Source: Priapulus caudatus (Eukaryota > Priapulida > Priapulimorpha > Priapulimorphida > Priapulidae). From it: a stretch of 41,597 nucleotides of DNA. The position numbers and the translations under genes are program-made. Positions 32,230 through 41,597 of this stretch are shown piece by piece (within the stretch, counting starts at the first letter, position 1; every line of letters begins with the position of its first letter). Under the pieces are notes generated by a model that saw nothing but the letters and a program-made list of their open reading frames with translations, was not told the DNA's origin and ran no database searches. The DNA lies in assembly GCF_000485595.1 (NCBI RefSeq), contig NW_014577155.1:443308-484904 (forward strand). The letters run 5' to 3'.

Positions 32230-33890
32230 AGCTATTCTCCGCTCCTGTTAATGAACGACGTTAACAAGCGCAATGTCACTCGCGATACTAGAAGAATAAT
32301 ATTTTGCGAAAATTATCTATTTAATCTTGAGAGGAAGGTAATTATCGGCAAATATTATATGACAACTTTATTCCGCTAGCCTCTCTCATGAAATAGGAAG
32401 AAGGTCTTTGCGTAAAGTGCCTGCTGCATATACGCATTCAGTACAAATCTGGCTTGACGTTAGTGTGTTTTTTTTTTGCGCATGGCGCAATATCTCGCGC
32501 AGATGACGTTATATTTTATGATGGAATATCATTTAGTATGGTTAGGAGGGTATCGCAGCACAGATTTCTTGTAATTATTCTTATCAAAGTAGATGCTGTT
32601 GTTTCTAATTGTGGAGCGCCCTAGCCTTGTAGCCTGTAGCCTGTAGGACGCAAATCCTGCTTGCTTGAGACTACGCTCCGTCCTATACGCCGGCCTCATT
32701 TGTCCTTTCTCCAAGCCTGCTTCCTCTTCTACGGCGCGTTCAGGGGCGCTATCTTTCCTTTTGCCTTTCCCACAGTCTCCCACCGTCCTCCGCTCTCTCA
32801 GCAAGCTATATATGCAGTTATCTTGCAGTCGGGTTACTGCACGCTATAAACGGTGCTCGCGCGACATTGCGCAATATATCGCAGGGAAGAAGAAGATTTG
32901 CGAAAAATTATGCATTTAATCTTGAAGAGGTATGATACACCATAGATTCTTTATGATTAACATTTTATTCGCAGACCTTTCTCCAGATCTAGGAAGAAGG
33001 TCTTTCATGTAAGGTGGCTTGCTGCATATGCATTCAGTACAAATCTGTCTCCTGGTCAGTGAGTTGTGCATGCGCGAACTATTTCACCAAGAGGAGTATG
33101 TAGTTGTGATGAAATACTGGCTTTAGTATGGTTCAGGGGGTATCGCAGCACAGCTTTCTGTAATGTATTCTTATCAGGTACACCTGTGTTTATAATTGAG
33201 AGAGCGCCACTAAGCATGTAGGAGGCAACATCGCTTCTTCACTACCCTCCCGTCCTATACGCCGGCCTCCTTTGTCTTTCCAATCAGCGCTGCTTCTCTT
33301 CTACGGCTCCTTCAGCTATCTTTCCGTCGCGCCTTTTCCACAGGCCTCCACCTCCTCTCTTTCTCAGCAAGCTACTATTAGGCAGTTATCTTCAGTCGGG
33401 TTACTGCGCGCCCATGAAACGGTGGCTCGCGCATAGCGCAATATCCTCCCTCGAGAATAGAAAAAAGATTTTTGTGAAAATTCATTATCTTAATCTTGAG
33501 ATGGAGGCTATTCGTAGCATCCGATTTATATAATACCATTTATCTGTCGCCCTCTCAAGAAATAGGAAGCAGAAGGTCTTTGCATGTAAGGTTGCCTGCC
33601 TGCATAACCATTCAGTACACAATCTCGCTAAGTTGAGTGTATTGGCGCATGCGCAAATATCTCACCAGAGGCGTTATATTTTGTGATGAATATGCATTTA
33701 AACTGGTTAGGGGGTCTCTCAGCACAACATGTTCTGAAATTAATTCTATCAGTAGACACTGTGTTTATAATTGGAAGAGCGCCCTAGCGCTGTAGAGTGC
33801 AAAGTCCTACTTCATCCCCTCCGTCCCTTCTTTCCGTCGTTGTCCCTTCGGCTCAGCTTCTTTCTCTTCATAACGCGCCCTTAGACATTA
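32230..33890 (-). repeat. ~540-bp satellite, inverted right block
   Basis: Reverse complement of the left block from its end (ctccgctcctgttaatgaacgacg at 32237) back to the junction with the 15-bp array (cagcttctttctcttc..gcgcccttagacatt). About three units, with many small indels. Confidence 0.88.
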
Positions 33891-36800
33891 CACGTACGGA
33901 CAACACACGTACATGACATCACACGTACGGACATCACGACGTGAAAACATTACACGTACATACTATCACACGTCGCGGACATCACCCGTACGGACAATGC
34001 ACACGTGAAGGACATCCACACGTGGGACATCACACGTACACTATATCACACGTACATACATCACGCGTACGAGCATCACACGTACGGACAATGACACAGC
34101 GTGGCGGACATCAACACGGTGCGGACATCACCGTAGCGGAACATCGACACGTGCGGACAATCACACGTACATACATCACACGTGCGGACATCACAACGTG
34201 CGACATCACAGCGTGCGCGCACATCAACACGTACGGAATCACACTACCTACATCACAACGTGCGGACATCAGCACAGTGACGGAAATCACAGTACATAAT
34301 CAACCTGTGCGGACATACACACGTGCGGACATCACACCGTACATAATCCACACCACGTGCGGATCATTATTCCATCAACACGTAGCGGGACCATCAACAC
34401 GTAGCGGACATCACACGTACGGACATTCACACGTACGACGACCATCACACGTACATACCCTCACACCGTAACATCACGATCAGCACGTTCGAACATCTAC
34501 ACGGGCGACATCACACGTACGACCATTCACACGTACGGCACATCACACGTCGTACATCACACTCGCGGACCACATCGCACGTGCGGACATCACACGTGCG
34601 TACATCACACGTACGGAACATCACACGTACATACAATCACACGTGGCGGACATCCCACGTGCGGACATGACACGTACAACATCACACGTGCGACATCACC
34701 GTCGTACATCAACACGCTACGGACATCACACGTACCGGAACATCACCACGTGCGACATCACACGTCCTACATACACACGTGCGGACATCAACACGTGCGG
34801 ACATCAAGAGCACGTTAATTACATGCACACCTGCGGACATCACACGTGCGTGACATCACACGTACATACATCACACGTGCGGACATGACACGTGCGGACA
34901 TCACACGTACATAACATCACACTGTGCGCGACATCACACCGTTGCGGACATCACACACGCCCGACTCACCTCCCCCCGTGCCCTCCCGCCCGCCCCGCCG
35001 ACTCGCCTGCTGACCCCGCCGCCCCGTAATACATCCAACGTGCGGACATCACACGTGCGTCTACAGTCACACTACGACATCACACGTACGGACATCACAT
35101 TGGGAGTGCGGACATCAACACGTCCATACACTCACTACGTGCGGACAGTACACACGTGCGGATATTACACGTGCGGACATCACCACGTACATACCATCAC
35201 ACGTGCGGACATCAACACGTGCGGACAGCACACGTCACATACATCACACGCTCGGACATCACCACGTGCGGACATCAACGTACATACATCCACACCCGCC
35301 CCCCCCCCCCGTGCGGACATCACACCGCTGCGGACATCACACGTCCTATCATCACACGTGCGGACACATCATACGTGCGACATAACAGTGCGGACATCAC
35401 ACTGTACGGAGCATGCACAGCGTACGGACATCCACACGTACTAATATCCATACACCCACCGGGCCGTGACATACGATCACCGTTCGGACCTGCAGCCGTG
35501 GCGGACGATCACACGTACGGACATCTACATCGTACGGACATCACACGTGCGGACATCCCACCACGTGCGACAGATCACCAGTGCGGACATACACGTGGCG
35601 TACATTCACACGTACGGACATCACACGTGCGGACACACAACCGTGCGCGATATCACAACTGTAAGCGGTACATCCAACACGTACGGGATCATCACACGTA
35701 CTACACTCACACGAACCATACCATCACACCAGTTACGGACATCACACGCCTGCGGCCACCCCTCACACGTACGCGCCTCACACGTAACGGACATCACCCA
35801 CGCTGCCGGACCATACACGTGCGACATCACACGTGCGGTAACATCACACGTATCACTACATCACACGTGCGACAGTCACGACTGGCGGACTATCAGACCC
35901 CTACGTACATTACATCACACGTGGGCGGACATCACACGGCGGACATCACACGTACGGACATCACACGTAGGACATCACACGTGGCGAACATGCACACAGT
36001 TACATACATCACACGTGCGACATCACAGCGTGGCGGACATCACACCGTGCGGACATCTTACACGTGCGGACATCTCCCGTCCCATACAGCTACACCTCAC
36101 ACCCCGCCGCGCCCCCCCCGAACCGTACGGACAATCACACGTGCGGCCGATACACGTGCGGACATCACACCGTGCGGTACATCACACGTGCGGAACTCCG
36201 CAACATCCCGGACATCACACGTAGGCGGAACATCACACGCTGCGGGACATCACACGTACATACCATCAAACGTACGGCTAACAATCACAGCGTGCGGAAC
36301 ATCACACCGTACGCAGACCCATCACCCACGTACGGATCATGCAACACGTGCGGACATCACACGTTGCGCACCATCACAGGCGTAGGGACATCACACCGTG
36401 GCAGGACAAGGCGTAGAGCACGTACAATACATCACACGTAGCGGACAAATCACACCAGTACGTACTATCACACGTGGGCGGACACACACCGCTACCGGCA
36501 CATCACACGTTCGGACAGTCACACTACGGACAATCAACACTGCGCTGACCATCCAACGCTACGGATTATGCAACACGTACGCCCCGAACATCACAACGTG
36601 CCGGATAATCACACCGGTGCGGACATACCCCAGCATCGTAGCATACATCAGCACGTACGGCACATCACAACGTACTACCAATCACGACGTGGGACTACGT
36701 ACCGGACCATCACACGCTCTCGGACATCCTCACACTGCGCGCACATCCACACCGTCGATATCACCACGTACGGACCATAGCCGCTCAACGGCATATCCAC

Positions 36801-37165
36801 CATGATGCGAGGACATCACACGCTGACGGCAATCACCCCGTGCAGGACATACACGTGGCGACATCAGCCACGTACATCACATCCCACGTACGTGATACCA
36901 CCACGTGCGGACTCACCCAGGTACGGACCATCACACGTAGCGCGCCATCACACGTGCGGACATCACATGTGCGGACATCACACGCTACCGCCGACACGCT
37001 CACAACGTGCGGCCCACATCGACACGTACGCCCCGACAATTCACATCGTAGCATACATTCACACGTGCATACCATTCACACCGCTGCGGAACATCACACG
37101 TACGGACTCACACCCGTACGGACATCGACACGTGCGGAGCCTCACACGTACGGACATCAACGTCC
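33891..37165 (-). repeat. Degenerate 15-bp tandem array, ~200 units
   Basis: On the plus strand, acatcacacgt followed by gcgg, acgg or acat, repeated throughout, with small C/G-rich interruptions near 34970-35020, 35290 and 36100. Almost every unit has an extra or missing base. It joins the satellite at the same place as the small array at 1632. Long His/Thr-rich frames here are artefacts. Confidence 0.93.
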
Positions 37166-37201
37166 TCCGAACACCACACAGGCAGAGGGATGACTCTATA
37201 G

Positions 37202-37440
37202 TATAAATAGACGGACTGCTAGCCTGCCGCTGATGGAAATGGCGTGTAAGTAACATGGCGTCCGTAGTATTTCCATACTATCGAAGGACGGCGAATTCAC
37301 CAAGCGTGGATATGGATAGCAAATCTCCAACTATGCAAAAGGATCAATCTAGTGAACACTTGCGCCAGCAGAACCAGTGGCGTACGTCTAGGGGGGCCAA
37401 AAGAAGCCATTGCCGTCCGCTGTTAATGACGCGAAAGTAA
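37202..37440 (+). CDS. Hypothetical 61-residue ORF behind a TATA box
   Basis: TATAAATAG at 37202-37210 lies about 30 bp before a possible start region and 45 bp before ATG at 37255, in context taacATGG. The ORF (37255-37440) begins MASVVFPYYRRTANSPSVDM and has no recognised domain. The string cagtggcgtacgtctagggg (37375-37394) resembles a common DNA-transposon terminus, so this may be transposon DNA. Weak. Confidence 0.25.
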
Positions 37441-37940
37441 AAAAAAGAAAAAAAAAGAATTGTTGGCTACTCAGCCATGAAGGCTGTACATGTAACTTAA
37501 AGGTGCCTCAAACTACCATTTCCCCTGTGATCCAACTATTTTCAAAAATTGTCTGGGGAGGATCGCCATCACCCCCCGTTTGTGTTTTTAACCCCCTTTA
37601 TTTTACTCATCCTTGCGTAGGCAGAAAGAAACAACAAACAAAATGATCCGCCATTATCGCATGGCGCCGGAAAAAGACTGGCAGCAGCTGACGAGGTGGG
37701 GGAGAGCGTAGGGTCGCTGGAGAGCAGAGCGGAGAAACCATTAACATATTAAGTTAAATCCACCCCCAATTTTTTTTTTATTTTTTTTGCCGGCTTCAGC
37801 ACCACCCCGAAGTTCCCCCACAGAGGCTGGGATGAATGCCAATCAGTTGGGCGACGGCAGTGACACGCGAACGCCGGACGCCAACACACGATGAGACTAC
37901 ATTAACTAAACTAATAATCACCTACTCTTATCTAATGATC
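37441..37940. other. Unrecognised, possible transposon remnant
   Basis: Purine-rich start, then cctgtgatccaactattttc and C-rich runs (atcaccccccgtttg, aaccccctttat). No gene recognised. Confidence 0.4.
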
Positions 37941-38335
37941 TCAGTAATATCATTTTAATGATTTAATTAAGCGATGTTTTTAAATTAAGGAGCCCCACGA
38001 CTGAGCCACTACACTGAAATAACAATAACAAACCTCCCCACTATTTCAATTCATATTTAGTAACTCTATACCTTCATTAATGATTTAATTAGCCATGTTT
38101 TTAATTAACCGACCTACGATGAGAACATCAGCCCAAAATACTAAACTAATTTAATCATTTTCAGTATATAGTTTATAACAGATTTAATTAGCGATGTTTT
38201 TAATTAAGAACCACTTACGGATGAGATACATCCATAACAATAATAAACCTATTTAAAATTTTCCTACGTAAATATCACGTCTTACCTGATTTCATCTATA
38301 CCCCCCGAAGTTTTTAATTAAAATAAATCAGCAGT
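37941..38335 (+). repeat. AT-rich ~100-120-bp imperfect tandem repeat
   Basis: gatttaattagcgatgtttttaattaa recurs near 37961, 38082 and 38181, with a decayed copy near 38305 (gtttttaattaaaataaatcagcagtg). The segments between also share acgatgaga and aataataa-acc. Confidence 0.75.
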
Positions 38336-39240
38336 GTTTTTCTCAATTATAGAAGAACGAGGCCCTTTATCTGTTAGATCTCAACAAATTAATTATAAAC
38401 AGTCTATTTTCCCCCAGATATACGTAATTCCTCCGCCTGCTCGTTCCAGACGCCCTACTTGTGCTCTACCGACGCTTTCTAAGCAATCTTCCATAAAAGC
38501 GTCTTGTACTGCTATTCCGCAACATACACTCATTACATGGCGCGCGTTGCCGAATATTTATTAAGCAAGCACAATATACATCAGGAGGTGTACACCCGCT
38601 GATTTTACATAGAGATTACATAACGTCTGTCGAAGAAGCGTGTAAAGGTGTGCCGTATTAATCAGCTGCGGGGCAGAGCAACCTTTCCAGACCCATCATA
38701 AATGTGTAGCTTTAAAAATTATGACTGAATCTCGGACGAAAATGCAGCAGGCAGAACACGAGTCAGGACTAGACGAGCGCCCATTGACACCACTAAGTTA
38801 ACATACGCATTAACACATCGCAATTAAGAAAGCCCAATCATAGACACACGAAACCTGCAAGCCAGAAAACTGGTCAGCCCAGCAGAGTGCCGGGCTAACA
38901 CCGCTAAAGTTGTGAAATGTATAGCAGATTCACTTATATATTATATAATGGTATTCCCATATAATTGAGTAGTAAATTAAATGGCATCATATACTCTGAA
39001 GCAACAAAGCACTCACAGATACTAGAAAATACGCGGGACTCGTCCGGGACACCACGGCAGAGTTGTGCAATATATACGCAATTCCATTTAATATACAACG
39101 AATTCTTCTAAATTTGGCTGATACTAAAGCCAACGAACAACTAACACTTGAAGCGCAGTAACCGCATCGATTTGGCAGAGAGAACGACAGGACCGCACCC
39201 CCTGACGCCTTTTAGTCTTTCTGGCCGCAGATTCTGTTAT
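38336..39240. other. Unrecognised sequence
   Basis: An ATG-started 76-residue frame (38334-38564) has no recognised domain. Nothing else called. Confidence 0.4.
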
Positions 39241-39420
39241 TAGTCATAGCTAGCGTTAGCGCGGCTACTACTACTAACTACTACTACTACTCCCTATACT
39301 AGCTTACTACTACTTACTACTGAGAGCGCGAACGACTACTACTACTGCTGCTCGCCTGCTGTTGTTGCTTGTTGGTTAGCTCCGCTCCGCTGCTGCTGCT
39401 CCGCTGCTGCTACCCTCCGA
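39241..39420 (+). repeat. CTA/CTG-rich trinucleotide tract
   Basis: Repeated CTACTACTA, then CTGCTGCTCCGCTG motifs with interruptions. Confidence 0.8.
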
Positions 39421-40278
39421 TGTCTCGGTCTGGCGTTGAAAGAAGGCACCTGAGTAACCACATGCGCCCGCGTGCCTGTGCCCCCTTTATACCCGAACGG
39501 GTACTCCTAACAACAGCCGCCACCACGCTCGTCACGCTCGTCGCACCACCTCCCAACGCGCAGACATTCGCTTGGTGATTGTGTATCACAACGATTACTC
39601 CCTGGTCGATTACGGGTCGCACGTCTCACCTTTGTCTCTACGTCCTAATACCGTACCGAGCCGTCCCAGCTGGCGACCATGTCAAACGTTTTCTCCTATG
39701 GTGAATCTCACTACGAACCCCGATCCTCAGCTGAGTCGTCCAGGTCTCGTGTCAGCGAGGCGCCAGAAACCTTGGTGCATCATGTCCAACGATTTCTCTG
39801 CCCTGATCCAGATTATCATCTTGGATTAGGCATCTTCTGTCTGACACCACGCGCTGTTCAGTCCGGGCCGCGTCCACGCCCGGCCCTTCGTAACCAAAGC
39901 AGCGCGACACGCTATTAGTTAGGATGTGTATACGCAAGGTAGTAACCAATCACACACGTAAACTTATAGTAGGATATTCGCGACACCATGCAAATGGTTC
40001 CGGTTTAACGTGCGTGCCGCTCAGCCCGCGCCCGGCCGTCCGCGCCGTCCGGGTTATGTTCCACGCTGCTCTGTATTAGTTTACTACGCTTGCCTACGCC
40101 ACTCGAGTCGCCTGCCATATTCCCCTCACACCGGATCGTGAGGTTTTTTTGAACATAGATTCCCCGGATGGCGGCAGAGGGATCTGTATTCGCGTCACTG
40201 GCTAGCTATCGTGGCGATACATCCGCAGCACAGACGCGAGCAGCGACCCCAGATAGCGCGGGCTAGGAAGATTGGGCT
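39421..40278. other. GC-rich unrecognised sequence
   Basis: Overlapping open frames (39572-39829 and 39679-39918) carry no signature I recognise. CpG-rich, so it could include a promoter or exon, but nothing decisive. Confidence 0.35.
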
Positions 40279-40870
40279 GTGCGTACCGTTCCTGATAAGT
40301 CAGTTCTCCCGCTCCCCTCCGCTCCTCCGCACTGCACGCCTCTGTCTTTCGGCCTCGTCCCTTCATACCTAATGCTACTACTATCTATCCCTACTCCTAC
40401 CCTCTATCTTATCCTGACGTTCCCTTTATCTCTATCGTACCTCTACTTATCTATCCCTACTATCTACTCCTATTCATCCTATCTGATCTCCTCTCACTCA
40501 TACTCCTACTTATCTATTCTATCTATCTATCATCCCAACGACTTTATCGTATCTATCTCTACCTTATCTACACTCTACTCTACCTATCTTTATCCTTCAT
40601 TGTATCCACCCAACTCCACCCCGCCATCCTATCTATTCTGCCTCTCTCTCTGCCTCTCTCCTATCCTCTATACGTAATACTATACCTATATATACCTCAC
40701 TCCCTACATTATATCATATATTACCTCCACATATTTGAACCTATCGCCCGCTGCTACAATCAAGGCCTTAACTCCTACTACCTCCCCACGACTAACTACT
40801 ACCTTGACTACGGCTAGTATACAAATACTGATATTCTTGGCTACTATATACTACTTCACTACTATACCAT
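40279..40870 (+). repeat. Pyrimidine-rich degenerate CTAT/CCTA tract
   Basis: Long run dominated by ctatctatcc and cctactc motifs. The Ser/Leu/Tyr-rich frames it contains are compositional. Confidence 0.8.
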
Positions 40871-41140
40871 GCGGTGATGTGGTGTGTGTGTGTGTGTGTG
40901 TGGTTGTGTGTGTGTGTGTGGTGCGTGTGGTGGTGTCGTGTGTGTGATTGCCTGTGCTGTGTGGGTGCTGGGCGAGGGGGGGGGTCTGGTGTGTGTCTGT
41001 GGTGTGTGTGTGTGTGTCCCGTGTCGCTGGTGTTCCCTGTGTGTCTGTGTGGTTGTGTGTCCGCTGTGTGTGGTGTGTGTGTGTGTGATGATGTGTGTGT
41101 GTGTTGTGTCGCGGCGTGGACGTGTGTGTGTTTCGATTCA
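40871..41140 (+). repeat. (GT)n-rich microsatellite
   Basis: Interrupted GT repeats with a G-rich run at 40974-40986. Cys/Val-rich frames are artefacts. Confidence 0.93.
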
Positions 41141-41597
41141 TCCGATACTCAATATATACGCCAATGAGTAATAGCCTCTTCGGATGCAACACCAGCTAAA
41201 TTTATTATTGACGACGTCGTCCACCAATGTCTGAGCCCACAGATAAAGGCACATATATACTAGGAGAGATATAATTATGTAACTATAGATCAATGTCGTG
41301 TGAAATAACATATTTTCTCCCTTTACAGGCCGTGAGTTTACCTGAGAGATACACGCACAGTAGCCAGCACCGCAGCCGGCACCCCATTATTAGGCAAGCT
41401 AATCAACGACTAATAATACAATTAATAGACTATTCACGCCCCCCTCGTCCTCTCCCTACGACACTCTCTCTTATAATAATGTTATATATAGAAGATAAAA
41501 AGTACACGTTTAAGTAACAACCAAGAAGGCCAGGCCATTCTTAAAATGCGCTCTCTTTTTTGTTTACAGGATAAAAATTCTGCGGTCGACCTTACGT
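41141..41597. other. Unrecognised sequence to the window end
   Basis: AT-rich. A good acceptor-like ctccctttacag at 41318-41329 precedes an open frame (to 41517), but its residues match no family known to me. Confidence 0.35.

Noticed and set aside
33941-36805. Long His/Thr/Arg-rich frames, up to 409 residues
   Set aside because: Produced by the 15-bp array, whose length is a multiple of three; composition is entirely repeat-driven.

Overview
The window is animal (metazoan) nuclear DNA. It carries spliced coding exons with GT..AG boundaries, long introns, interstitial CCCTAA repeats, many GA/CA/CTG microsatellites and several families of interspersed and tandem repeats. There is no prokaryote-like gene density. 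The species cannot be named from the sequence; a non-vertebrate, probably marine, animal is my guess. A 25-base N gap lies at 20957-20981.

One gene is well supported. On the minus strand, from 26063 down to 10223, seven exons encode the C-terminal ~260 residues of a PHF10/BAF45A (SAYP-family) homologue, a subunit of the PBAF chromatin-remodelling complex. The exons are 26063-25916, 25265-25140, 24459-24351, 23712-23600, 11513-11352, 10753-10683 and 10277-10223. They join in frame at every junction and end in TAA. They encode the segment after the SAYP domain, an acidic/serine linker, two C4HC3 PHD fingers and an extra C-terminal Cys/His module. The N-terminal exons were not found in the remaining 15.5 kb upstream. 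One intron is 12.1 kb and packed with repeats; the others are 0.4-0.7 kb.

Layout: 1-3213, a ~540-bp satellite with an embedded 15-bp array. 3214-5450, interspersed repeat 'body' copy A. 5451-8074, mostly unrecognised, with a diverged repeat pair and a 25-bp-arm hairpin. 8075-9380, a satellite dimer between two 95-bp direct repeats. 9381-10222, the gene's 3' flank. 10223-11513, the last three exons. 11514-23599, the giant intron, holding microsatellites, a second satellite block, a foldback element (two copies), body copies D and C, and the gap. 23600-26063, the upstream exons. 26064-28890, unrecognised sequence plus another array and satellite piece. 28890-33890, body copy B and satellite in inverted orientation relative to 1-5450. 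33891-37165, a 3.3-kb degenerate expansion of the same 15-bp array. 37166-41597, low-complexity and unrecognised sequence, with one weak TATA-plus-ORF candidate.

The most unusual signal is that four of the gene's six introns begin with tandem repeats that start at, or within about 20 bases of, the 5' splice site. In one of them the exon end plus donor has itself been triplicated. Also notable are the inverted ~3.8-kb arms flanking the gene segment, the satellite units that each carry NRF1-like palindromes, and the foldback element. From about 29 kb rightwards the sequence looks indel-rich, as in an unpolished assembly, so reading frames there should not be trusted.
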